Shown here: one piece after another, positions 36,220-48,800 of the stretch | How the letters are laid out: each line of letters begins with the position of its first letter | Numbering within the stretch: the stretch's first letter is position 1 | Assembly (NCBI RefSeq): GCF_964204865.1 | Contig: NC_135258.1 | Location: forward strand, 8,919,001 to 8,983,000 | Length of the DNA: 64,000 bases | From: Styela clava | Lineage: Eukaryota; Chordata; Ascidiacea; Stolidobranchia; Styelidae | Direction: 5' to 3' | Program-made: the position numbers and the translations under genes | The notes under the pieces: model-generated | The model's database searches: none | What the model was told of the DNA's origin: nothing | Seen by the model: the letters and a program-made list of their open reading frames with translations, nothing else

Positions 36220-36263
36220 GTAAATATTGATCATTAGATAAATAACTAATGATCAATATTTAC
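36220..36263. repeat. Perfect 18-bp hairpin
   Basis: GTAAATATTGATCATTAG (36220-36237) is the exact reverse complement of CTAATGATCAATATTTAC (36246-36263), with an 8-base loop ATAAATAA. It lies just after the putative BEL 3' LTR start. Confidence 0.85.
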
Positions 36264-36742
36264 TCAAAATAATTTCTTCTCAGCAAAAGTGTAGGGTAGT
36301 GACTAGTGAGTGTTATTTCCTAATATGTAACCCTTGAATATTCTACTCGCAGATTTATCTTCTGTTTTTCAGGTCGTTTGTGATGACCAATTCAATGGCT
36401 AGCTTATTGAATATGAAGGGTGTATACATCATCAAAATTGGCAGTCTGATGTGTTATCTATGATAAATTTGAATTGACAACAGTTGTGTTACATTAAGTA
36501 AATGAAGAAATGATCCTGTGAAATACCAATCCTAATTCCTTTGTCCTTGCAGAAGTCAATATCTAAGATTGAAAAAAACCTTACCCATAACCTTGGTAAC
36601 CAACATATTCCTATTCCCCGTTGTCCGATTTTAATTAATTATAATTACTTATACTGTTACTTGTACCTTTAAATACTTATTACAATCTGGACTATAATTT
36701 TGCAATAATAGGCTCTAGTTTGGGGAATGAAGTGGTCTAGCC

Positions 36743-38853
36743 CAGTGGTTCCCAAACTTTTTGTACCATCGCCCCCCTATAGTAATTTATACAACTTCAT
36801 CGCCCCCCGGCACTGCAAAAAAATTGAAAGTCTGAAACGAATATATTACAGACCAAACGAGGAGACAAATCATAGTTTATGATGTTTTTTAATGAGATGG
36901 ATGTGCTTGGTGTTCTTCAGCGAGTTTTTATTATATCTAAAATTACCCCGTTTACTGATGGAAAAGCGATTTGGTTTTAATAGCAATAGCTGTACGGCTG
37001 AAAACCCCTCTTTCGCCATATCAGAGGTCGGAAATGAAAGAATTCAGGGTTCTACCTCCTCAAAAACCGCCGTGTATTCTTGCATTTAATTCCCTAAATT
37101 CACCCCATTTCACATTAAAATAATTAAAACAAAATTAATTTTCCAAAACTTATAATAATGATTTTCGTACATCTCATTCATCCCTACAGCCTGATCACCT
37201 TCACCAAAATACATGATATATATATAACGGTCTTCGGTGAAATTCATCCCCGATTCCTCATCCTACCACGTTCTCCAGTCCGATCACCAGTCCATAGAAT
37301 TAATTAGCCCATTGTTTTGGATTCATGGACTCGGATGGCCCAGGGGTCGGAAAATTTTACCTCGCTCGCGGGACAAAATTTAGGGTTGCTGTATTTTTTT
37401 AAAGTTAAAAGTGGAACATCGTGCGAAAACTGCGACAATTCGTGAACTCAACTCAGTCGTCTTAATAAAAAATTATTACAATGACATTCAATGTGACACT
37501 GTCTTGTTGCTGCATCACGCTTGATAGCTTTACGACGCCAAGATTGGAACATATTCTAAATGGGCATCACTAATCCTAGTTCTTCGTAATGTTCATTTTC
37601 GAAAATAATTGTTCGCACAAATATGTACTTCCAAACATCGGAGTGAATATTTTCGCATGGTTTGTGAAATTTTGATAAAGATTTTATTTAAAAAAGATAC
37701 TTTCTTCCAAAAATTAAGCGGTGATGAATCTCTCGAATAGAATATGAATTTTCTTTTCTTATTGCATTGTAATATATATATTCGAATATTTACTGCGCTA
37801 TTGAACCACTGCACTCAGCATCAACTTTTCTGCGTGTTTCCATTTGTCTAATTATAATTAAATTGTAGGCTCGTTAAACGAGTCGCTGTTCAATATAATT
37901 TTTAGGATATAATAAAATTTAGTCTAAACGTGTCTCACGATAATTTCTGTGGACCTCCTGAAGTATGCGCACCAAGATGGCGCACAACCTGAACTTAGAT
38001 TGTGTACCAGGTTAGGGTTCAGGTTATGCGATATCTTGAGGCGCATACTTCAGGAGTACCGCCGTTTGGATGTTTCCCCTGGTATATCGTTCATGTTTAC
38101 TTCGTGACATTGGCCAATCAGCAAGATGCAAAAATAAACGTAACAATGCCCCCTTTTGCATCCACTCAGACACATTCCTCACTCAGACAGACTTTCAGGC
38201 GTGGTCGTGAACACTGAACATTACCTCATTTTCGCGATTTAGAATTATATTCGTTAGTTTTTAGTTGTTTTTCGGAAATTTAAATAAAATAAGTCAATGA
38301 TCACCTTGTTCTCCTGGGAGTTTCAGTTTAATTACAGTGACCAATTATTAGTGCAGAAATAGCTGTGATAGGCTAGGCTGAAATTATTTACCGGTACTTT
38401 CAAAAAACATATCGTTGAATGGCATTAATCAGAATTATAGTTTGTAACAAATACTTCATTTTATAGGCAACAACTCGCGAAACCACGCTTAAAATAAGCA
38501 CTGAAAATTTTAGAATGGTATAGTACGGGGAAATTTTCCGGGATCAAAGGTCGGGGACAAGTCCATTCAGTGTAGCGTCCCGGGCCAGATTACTACAGAT
38601 TTCCCGATCACTGGGATACGCAAACTACCGTACCTTACTGCAAAGACGAGTCTAGCAATCCTTTTACGTGTGACATCGCCCACGTGATTTAAACGTACGA
38701 AACCACGCAGAGTACAGTAACCAAGTGCACGATGCGCCGGGCAAAAACAGATTTCGCGAAATCGCCCCCCTATCGCCCCCTTCGACTTTTTCGCCCCCTT
38801 CTGTATCGTTTTCGCCCACCGGGGGGCGATATCGCCCACTTTGGGAATCACTG
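36743..38853. mobile_element. Nonautonomous hAT element, 2111 bp, perfect 8-bp target duplication
   Basis: Left end CAGTGGTTCCCAAACTTTTT with a following ATCGCCCCCC; right end GGGGGGCGATATCGCCCACT then TTGGGAATCACTG. These are imperfect inverted repeats of the hAT type. The flanks are GTCTAGCC at 36735-36742 and GTCTAGCC at 38854-38861, a perfect 8-bp duplication. No open frame inside looks like a hAT transposase, so it must have been moved in trans. It carries nested older pieces (a palindrome at 37953-38060 and a CAGGGGTCGG stretch at about 37340). Confidence 0.9.
37953..38060. repeat. Palindromic MITE nested in the hAT element
   Basis: CTCCTGAAGTATGCGC near 37955 is inverted as GCGCATACTTCAGGAG at 38041-38056. 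A second block, CGCACAACCTGAAC at 37981-37994, is mirrored by GTTCAGGTTATGCG at 38017-38030. About 105 bp in all; flanking duplication not clear. Confidence 0.6.
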
Positions 38854-38861
38854 GTCTAGCC

Positions 38862-40564
38862 CACCTCTTCATGCACCCAATTCTGGCAACTTTGGTTGGG
38901 CATTTTTGGCAATTGACTCCAACTATAATCAGCTTGGCAATATATTTTTCATAAAAGTTCATCACTACTGTTCACTCCCATTTATAAAATCTATCAATTC
39001 GGCAGTGGCAAACGTTATAAATTTATTAACATGGTGTGGCAAGTAATTTTCATTTATTTTTTTTTAACTACCCGTATGTATTTTATAACTTCTGTATGGT
39101 TGTGTGTGTGTGAGCGATATATGCTTTGTGACTTAAGTTAATCAATTGTGTTTTATTCATTTAGAAAAACCGCTGTTCTTTGCCAAGTGTATAAAAAAGC
39201 TGACATATGCGTGTGTCTTCTTTGTGGATAAAGGGGCTGAGAGTGGCGCGTTCGATACGTTTTCGTTTATATAGATTCCGGGCTATTAATAAAATAGTTT
39301 TGTAGAAATTAAACGGACCTTTAAAAACTTTTATATATACAACGGACACTATCCACATTCTCTCAAGTTAAAGTGCAACGGGACTGATTTACTGCAATAT
39401 ATTAAACGTGGTATATATCCTCCATACATTGAACCGAGGTTCATTTCCGCTGCCTATGCTTACGTTGGTGCCTTCTCTTTTGTCTATCTTTTATACTTTA
39501 AAAAAGCGGAAATAGGGTTCTTTATTGTCATTTCAATGACAGACTTCCCATACTTTTTCGTCAATATAGCGGTTTTATTATAATTCATCGTCATCGCTAG
39601 TTGTCGCTATGAACCAATATAGCAATAAAATGTTTAATTACACCTCCGATACGAGCAAATTATGATTTAACTCTCCTTCGTACTTTTGACTCTGTGATAT
39701 CAAAACGTATATAAAATCCCAAGACTCACGATTTCTCGCAAAAAACTTTGAATGAAGAAACTCTGACATTGGCTAAATTTTATCTTATCATATGTTCTAT
39801 TCGAGAAAGCTTGTGGTATCGGCTTCCCACTACACTACAGGGTGCTCAAAGCTTTGGCTGTAATGATTTACCTCTTTAACCTTAGAACTGTCTTGGGGTA
39901 AATGTTTTTACTTTTTCATTTACGGGACTGTTTATTCCTGTGCCTACAATGATTTTGAAGATTGCCTTTCACTGGAATGTTTTTTATGGCTGTGGTAGGA
40001 ATTTTGATATATTAAAATTAGGTTCCAATTTCCCTCGCGTTCCCCTCTGATTTCTATAAGCTATAGTCGTATGATGAAAACAATTTAACAATAGACCTTT
40101 GTAAGTAAAGCTATTTTTGTGGGAACTTATAAAAACTGAATTGGATAAAGAAAACATTTTGTACATTCAACAGTCGATTAACATGATAACAAAATCCGCA
40201 CGTGTGGCAAGTGGAAAACATAATCTAAAAATGACAACCATAACGTACGATTCTTCCAACAGAATATTTACTGCATTGGCGTAGCCGTAGCGTATATATT
40301 TTGTGCGAATTATTGTTATATGAGCATACCAATTGACAAAATTTAATTTTACATGTCATGCCGTGTATTTCACTTGACAATGTATCGCTGTATAAGCCCT
40401 GCTTCACTTCATTATATCGATTTGCAATTCTGTAAGTCAAGCAAAAAACATGACGGCAATACACTTTCAAAGGAAAAGCAATTCGTCGATTGGGGCACGT
40501 ATAATGTCGTTTGCAAAACAAACTAGCATACTATGTCTCGCATATTCATTCTATCCGTCTGGAG
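38862..40564. other. Intergenic, upstream of the SLC49-like gene; no gene seen
   Basis: No supported gene. The minus-strand open frames at 39161-39358, 39984-40166 and 40225-40521 have no family motif. Promoter and any 5' untranslated exon of the SLC49-like transporter should lie towards the right end, but I see no clear TATA box. Confidence 0.35.
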
Positions 40565-42893
40565 ATGTCAGAACAAAAAGACTTTTGGAATATGGAGTAC
40601 GCAGCATATCCTCAACGATGGATACTTCTTTCCATTCTTTGTGTGGTATCATTTTCTCAAATATATTCTTCGAGTGGGTTTATTCTTCTAAACGGCATTG
40701 TCGCACATTTCTATAGAGTGACACCTTATTACACGGATTTGTTGGCGATCATAGGATCTGCACTTGGATTTCCAGTTGGATTAGTGTCTGCTTACTTCAG
40801 TGACATGCTTTCTCTACGTTCTCTTATGCTGGGTTTAATTTTAGCTCTTCTGAGTGGTTCGTTCATTTGTGCAATTGGATTTATTTCAAGGTGAGTATTC
40901 AATTGACAAATTCACAAGCTGAATGTTTCATCAGTATAAATAATGGTCCTACTGGGTGTTGCAAATGTTGACTCGTGTTACTGTGGTTATTAACCGAAAT
41001 TTATTTTGATCTTTTGTCAAAAATAATACTTGAGTTTCATTGGTATTTTTGCCATAGTTTTCTTTAGATCAGAGGCCACGTTTTGAATTGCATTTTAGTG
41101 TCCGCACCGTTAATAAACATTATATATATCTACAATTTACAGAGACTTGTTCTACGTTGCTGCTTTGGGGAGAGTCATCACGTCTAGTACATTTGGAACT
41201 ATGTTTACAACGCAAGTATTGTTAGCTGCCAATTGGTTTCCTTCAAGTGAAACAGCAATGGCATTTTCTCTTCCCGTCGTAACACTTACTTTGGGAAGTG
41301 TCGCTTCCTCTCTTATTTATCCTCATGCAATTCCAAAACTGCATTTGAATAATGTTACCAGTGGAAACGACACTAATTGGGATCAGGCTGGTGAAGTATC
41401 TACGCTTTTCTGTTCAACCTTTGGAACGTTCATTGCATCTTCGTTGATTTGCTTAGTACTTACCATTATTTATTGCAAAAATCAACCTCCATCACCACCG
41501 AGTCGAGCTCAAGAAGAAATGTTGACAAAAAATTTCAATAAAAAACATAAAGTGAACACTAGTCGTATATCGGAAATGTGGAACATTACACGTCAAAGAT
41601 CATTCATCTTGATGACTTTGGCATCGTCGTTTCAAAAATCTCAGTTGGCTTATTCAGTGTTTTTACTGCCATCTTGTGTTTTAATGACATTTCCTGATTT
41701 AAAAAACACGGTGCCAGGGAAAATTGTTCTCATAGCAACTTTTGGACAAATTATTGGAGTCATCGTAACAGGAAAACTATTGGATAAATTTAAGGCATTC
41801 AAGCTTACAATAATAACAGGTTTGTAAGATCTGTAAATCATTTTCTATCGATAACATTCGATGCTTTTCATACGCTCTTTATTTGACTATGACGACTAAT
41901 GTACACGTGGTACATAAACATTATGCTAATTTGCGAACGCTATTGGAGATCACCCAGTTATAGAAACCATATTACAAAAAATTACACTATTTGAATTTCT
42001 CTATATATATATATACGATTTGTACAAGAATATAGCAGGATCAATACTGAATTCTGCACAGTATTCATGAACATAAAATAGAAAAAAGCCCACATTTGGA
42101 CCAACCTTGAAAATTAGTTTGTGGCGTTTATGGATGTACTTGATTATTACATACGTATATGGTATATCTCGATCAACCATTATATTGAAAGGGCAAAATC
42201 CGTTAGATGATCATTGCTACTTTTTCAACTTCCATCTGGGTCTCATGGAGCCTGATATTGTTCCCAAGTTTCGCTATTTCGTGCGCCACTCCGCAGGCAA
42301 GCCCACAGTCTTGTCGACAAATTTCGTGCTCAGCGAAGGTCTTACCGGAACGTGACTTTCTGAGATAGTAAACTCTAGTGAATGATCAGACAACAGATTT
42401 TTGTGTAGATTGTACAGGCTGTACTCTTGTTTGAATTTAGTCAGTGTGAAATTATTTATTATCTAATATTTCAGGGCAATTGATCATGACGACATCTTGC
42501 ATTGGATTGTTTTTTGCTCATTCTCATCGAAATCTTCCAAGTCTCTATATATTGTACTCAATAATGAACTTCTGCGGAGGAGGTTTTCTACCAGCATCAA
42601 TCGAATTACTTGTCGAAACAACATACCCATCAAACAAATTACTTCTGATGTCTCTATACACTTCTTTTTCAAATTCAGCTGTTTTTATTTTCACAACCAT
42701 TGTGAGAATGGTTATGATGAACGCTGGTGTCCCTATTGCGACAGTCGCCGTTTCAGGGTTCCTGCTGATATCAACAACGGCTGTTTGCTTGGTATCACCA
42801 GAGTACAAACGTCAGAAGGCAGATAATGGAGTACGATACTTAGATGTGGATGATAATCAAAATGTTACTGATGAATCTCCTGTTGAAAAGTGA
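40565..42893 (+). CDS. SLC49/FLVCR-like MFS transporter
   Basis: Three coding exons, 40565-40890, 41143-41819 and 42475-42893, all GT-AG, phases 2/1. The product is 473 aa when starting at the ATG at 40565; an in-frame upstream ATG at 40511 would add 18 residues. Twelve hydrophobic segments fit a complete major facilitator. Family clues: RWILLSILC at the start of TM1, LLAANWFPSSETAMAFSLPVV between TM4 and TM5 (the FLVCR-type xxxWFxxxExxxAxxxxVxxxxLG pattern), and GKLLDKFKAFKLT after TM8 matching the FLVCR-type LDKxKxxKxT loop. TM10-11 has a FLPASIELLVETTYP stretch, as in that family. Known SLC49 members carry haem, choline or related organic cations across membranes; the substrate here cannot be told. 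Two potential N-glycosylation sites lie in NNVTSGNDTNW between TM5 and TM6, where family members usually have a short loop. AATAAA signals lie at 43043 and 43057. Confidence 0.85.
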
Positions 42894-45800
42894 TAACATT
42901 TTCATAGAAAAATACATATTGATGACATGTATCGTTTAGCAAAAAACATTAAATCTTTGTGGATGTCTTTTCTTAGGTGCCCTCTTCTTTTTATTTAAAA
43001 TTATAGCCAAGGGTAGAAGTTGAATATTTTTCTTGTTTGATGAATAAATTTAATCAATAAACTCAAAGTTTGTTAAATGCAAAGGGAACGGTCTTTAATA
43101 CATTGGCTCAAAACCCGAATAGTGTTCTAGTCGTGGACTCGTTCATTGACTAATAAGACTCGGTTAAGATGTCAATGTTTATAATATTGCAACGGCGTCT
43201 TATCGAATTTGATCTCTTTAAAAGATAAGTACATAAAATTGTATGCTATGCCTGTCCTCCATTTCATTCACCTAAAATCCTGGATACGCTTCTCGATAAG
43301 ATACCGTTGAGAATCAAAAAAACATCATCACAAGGTGGCCATATGGAGATAGTAAATAATCAATCCTTTCGTTTTCTATTTTGGTTCAGCGTCATGCATG
43401 TATGTAAACTGTGATGGTATATATGCTAACTATGAGCGCCCTGTCAAGTGTTCACGTGTAACTTCTATTATTTAAAATATTTTATGTAAGTTTTGTGGTG
43501 TGTTAATTGTTATATATGTCTATTCAGATGTTGATGTAGATGTTTATCATCTGACATCATTTGTTGTCTCAAAATAATTTTTAATACCTATATATGCGTC
43601 GAAATATATGTGGGCCGACAGAGTCATTAGTAATTACTTAAATGAATAAATCCAGTGCATCTCTACTATTTATGTACATTGACCATTGTCTGTAGGTATT
43701 ACATTTGCAATGAACATAACGTAAGTGCGTCAAACTCCGAATTTTGTGTGCTTCCAACTTTCAAGAGATGTTGTCAATATAACATACTCACATAAACCAT
43801 TATTTGTGTTAGCTAGTGTGTATTATGATACGCAAAAAATTAACAAGAGAGCGAGGCTGAGCTATATGGGCACGAAGACCAAAACGAAGTAATACGAGCA
43901 TGCAATCTACCAGAGTAGATTACCTGTCTTCACGACTAACGCGAAAGTGGAACCGCCACAAGATACGCAATTCTTGAATGACGTCATCGCGCACAAAAAA
44001 CGAATCCTATTGGGCCCACTGAAATTTTTTAAATATATAAAAGTAACAGACTTCTAGCGCAAAATACAATCTTTGATCACTATAAAGTTCAAAGCAATTG
44101 ACCCAGTAGTTGTCCGCGAATGCATATCAGCGGACCTTGTGCGCTGCGATGTCGGTGGATCTCATGCTTAGCGAAAGTTGGAATTTGTTATGGGGAACGG
44201 TAGACTGCAGTACCTGATCTGGTAATAAAGAAATGACTCGGATCATTTAGTATTTCAATTCACGTTAAAACTGAATCACGAAGAATGGATTATCGTCACA
44301 CAGGACGTGGAAAAGCTACGACAGTACCTGTACCGTTACCGTTTTCCTGGGTAGTCGAGCTGTCTGAGATCTGTCCGTTTTGTCGAGTTGTCCGTGTGGT
44401 GTAGCCGAGTTGTTCGTCTTCCGATACAACTACTGATAAGATACCGCATATGATTCTGGGAATTGATGATAAAATATTTAGTTTTGCCCTCCGTGTCTAC
44501 ATATTTGTTTGTTGCTCTTGTTTTTATAATAATATATTTTCATTTATATATATGTACAATACGTGTCCAATAAACATATCAATATAAGACCAAAAAATAT
44601 TTCAATACTGCTAAGGCGTTTTGCATTTTATACAGTTAATGTTACAAATATTTATTTGTCAGATTAAGCTGATTGCCGAATGCTCGATAAATTGATCTTA
44701 TATTGCTTTTCGTGGTTGATTTGTGAGATACAATACTAAAATAGACTCTCTTACGCGAATTCTATTTTTTTAATATTGTTATATCAAATCAGATATAAAT
44801 TTGTTTGAGTTTGTAGGACGCAGTACCAAACGGTCACTCATAATTCTAATCAGGGAGAGGCAATTATCAGTAAATTTCCACTGACTGAGCGAGTAATAAG
44901 CGATTTGGGAACTAAACATACTATGCAAATAATGGAAGTCTTTCATTCATTCTAATTCGATCTAGAATTACCTTCTGGGTTGTCTTTTAGGTTAAGTCAT
45001 CAGCTCCATCAATAACGAATGACGTAATGAAATATGATGCTTGCTTGAAAGTTTTCAAAATTTATATCTTCGCTGTTTGAGTAAATTGTGCCTTGTTTAA
45101 ATTAAAAGATTAGGCAATCCGCTAACAAAAACGCGCATGTTTCTGAAATGAGAATATATATTTTTGATATATTACGAATACTTTGCAATATCGGCGGTCG
45201 GTACGGGGTACATTCACATATCAATAATATATCAAAGTTATTTTTTCTCAATAATGTTCTACAGCTATCTACGTGATCGAATAATAAATATAGGATGATC
45301 GAAATACGTTTAGTTGACGAAACCTTGAAAGAAAAAATTGTTACGTCAAAAGTTTGGTTCTTGAGTTAACAAAAATGATTTCTAATTATGTTTTGAGAGT
45401 AAAATCATAACATTTTGCCTCAACTTCTTAAAGTTAGATGATTTATAATCGTCTAATGCAAATATAATTGTCATCATGATTAGCCATTGAGGAAATATTT
45501 TGTTTTTATTGTAATTCAATATACTCTCAATATAATGATGAAGCTGAGGGGGATGTGCAGTAGTCATTGATATTGGAATGCCATTGTTAACAATGTGGCA
45601 CACGTTTATTTCCTATCAGTTATCAGGTAATTATTGATTGAAATACCATTTTTACAGTTGTTATCTTGGTCCAGATTGTTTTGCATATTTGATACTTTGG
45701 AAGGTTGTGGGAACGAGATAAAATAATTGGCGTGAAAGCAGGTGGTCGAACCACCTTTCTGACCCCACGATGATCAATGAGAAAAATCTGTCAAGTGTAC

Positions 45801-48800
45801 TTAGCTAACATACAATGGCTAGCTTCATATTCATGTTGAGAGATTTTATGATGAGAATGCATAGAATTAAAGTTTATATTCATCATTCTGATTTTTATTT
45901 GTTTCCAGTAGTAAACAGTCTGTATGCATAAAATAATGAGATGAAGGATGAACGTGTATCACTTTGGTAGATACCAATTACTTAGTATATCATTATATCA
46001 TTAGAAAAGAACAATTATATATACGATTATATTTTGTTATGACATACAATGCAGATTTCAAAAAAATATTTCTTAGTAATATTACTTAGCTATTTCTATC
46101 ATCAGAATATGTATATTTTAAGCCATGAGTAATTTCTGGGTTATACTTTATTGGGATTTTTATTCAATAGGTTTAATGTTGAACTATTCTCTAAATCAGA
46201 TACCTGAAACGTGTGGTAATATACGTGTTGCATACATGTGAATGAATTGAACACACACAATGTAATCTTGAGTGAACTACAACCTTTAATAAGAGGTGGG
46301 CCATTGACTTTATAACATAAAAACACTATTTTCTGAAAGCTTTCATTGCTTTCAGCAATTCATCATACGTCTAATGCATTGAAATTGCGTTGGTGGTAAA
46401 CGACAGGTGTATTCAACACTCCATAATGTTTTTAGTGCAGAATGATTTTTGTGACCCACAGTGTTGAAAACATCCGCAACTTAATCTGTATTCAAAACAG
46501 CTTAATTTACACTTGCGGCAGGAAATGGGGTTTGAAATACGTCAAAACAGCGGAAAAAAATTTATTACTATACTTATTAGAATTATGATTAATTACTTTC
46601 TTACACAAAAACGATTTCTTAAAACTTTTCTCAAACCAAACGGACAAGAATTTTCTGAAAAAAAATATTAAAAAAAATCGGAATACAAAATACGAAAGAT
46701 ATTATCTAATGTTGAAAGCAATTTTAACTCATGTCATATAAAAATTGTTTGTTACTGTATATGAAACAAATTGCTTTTATGTGAGACGAAAAAAATTCTG
46801 TTTGACAAGAAAACAATACACAAATATATTGACATAAAATTCAAGTGACTAATATAACAAAAATTAAGCTAAGCGTTTAAAGAATTGGGGACTGGAAACG
46901 TGTATTACGAAAAACAACAAAATTTAGAGCGAAATATTGAGATCAGGCCCAATTGATGATGTAAAAGATTTTAAACGATTTTCCCCATTTTCAGGTTCTG
47001 AAGTGTTAAAATCGACTGGTCCATTTTTTCAGAGAAAATAGATATTTAATAAAGTCCAACACTATTGTCCGAAATGAGAACAACAACAATTAGGTAAAAA
47101 TATCTTAGTGTCCACACCCGTGTCCAACCAGAATAACAAACTCATGAACATACGATGAACTATCATAGTCTCTTACGATCGAATTATTAGGTTATAAGGA
47201 AATAAAAGCAAATAAACGGACAAACTCTGTTATATATATGTCGTCCAACGCACCGATTATTCACGCACTGAACCATCTATTGTTAAATATTATATATACA
47301 AGAAAGTATATCTATCTACAAAGAAGAACTTTAGATGATAGCAATTTTATGCACCGGCGATAAAAACCTAGACAGGGTACGAGTTTACCAGCAACAGGCA
47401 GAAATCGAAAACGTTACTGCAAAAATCTTGCAATGTTTTCAATCACAACAATAAGTTTGTGTTGAAGATCTTGGTCCGCTGCGTCACGGGGAGAAACATA
47501 GTATTGGGGTAAATAATATAGCTTGAAATGGGAAAAAATGTCGAGTGAAATGTCGGTGAGACAGTGAGAAGTTGTGTTGAAAAAAAGGACATTTTTGTCA
47601 GATCAAAATACGTTTTGTGTTTGCGAAAATGTTAGGTATTTCTGATCATACGAGTCTTGTTTCAACACCAAACAAAAAACGTACTATTGTTTATTTCCCA
47701 TACCGGATTGTGTCTTTGAAATGTGTAATGTGACAAGCATGGGAAACGTATAACTTAAGTTAATAACGGTATGCATGGCCGATTTATCATTGTTTAAAAA
47801 TGGCATTCTTGATGCTTGAAAATACAAATTGCAAAAATATTATAATTAATACATTTTCGCCAGCATTTGGAGTCACAATATGATTTTGAATGAAACTTAA
47901 CTCCGTAGACTCAGATAAACAAACTTTGGCAAAAATCGTCCATTTGCTACCAATGCTTGAGTAAGATCTTCAAAGAAACATCAATTAATCAGAAAGAACC
48001 AAACTAAAAATGGCTTATTTTTTATCGTAATATCAAACAATACAGATCGAAAATATTTTCACTTGAATTGAATTCTTTTGCAAACAATTTTAAAAGCCAA
48101 CGCATTGATGTGAACTCAACAGTGATAGCGCAACAAAAACATAAACCACTTTTGCTACCTTTGTGAATTTTGTGCGTCGAATTTTTGTCTTACAAATGTT
48201 CTGTTACCTGTTGAAGACGTTTATGTGTTATGACAGCGTTAAGCAATTTTTTTACAATATGGTATCGGGTTCTAATTTATTAAGAGGTTCCAATCAATTA
48301 TGAAACACTAAGTATTTGTCTTTGGGTAGATAGTTAGATAAAGGTCTTTGTTCTCTAAAGATGAAAAGCTATATTCTGTATATTTTGTGTTATTGGGGCT
48401 CGTATAGATATGGTTCTACATGGAATGGTTGATTTTAGATAGTGAGTAAACTAATATTATGAGATGATATGTTAGTTATATTGTATTTCGGAACTTATAA
48501 ATTTGTTACTTGACGAAGTTTCCATCAATTCACTGTTATTCAATGAAACTATTCATGTATGGTATACAACAGCTTACGAACAGAATCTGATACCGGTCCG
48601 CCGTCAAATTTTAAGTTTTGCGCGATATGAGGTGAATATGAACGGTTCCCGATATGAGGTGAATATGAAAGGTTCTCGTAGCAATGATATCTACATAGAA
48701 ATATGAAACAGACAGTAAGAAAATCAAATACTATTCTCACGAACGGCCTATATCTGTAAATTTATTTTCTGCTAGTTTACTTATTTCATTATCTATATAT

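Noticed and set aside
38567..38965. 132-codon minus-strand frame
   Set aside because: It crosses the right end and target duplication of the hAT element, so it joins unrelated sequences; no motif.
42107..42355. 82-codon plus-strand frame inside intron 2 of the SLC49-like gene
   Set aside because: Not bounded by splice sites in phase with the flanking exons, and it has no transporter-like hydrophobic pattern; likely repeat-derived intron sequence.
45735..45775. GGTGGTCGAACCACC stretch resembling a tRNA T-arm
   Set aside because: No acceptor stem, anticodon arm or B-box in the right places around it.
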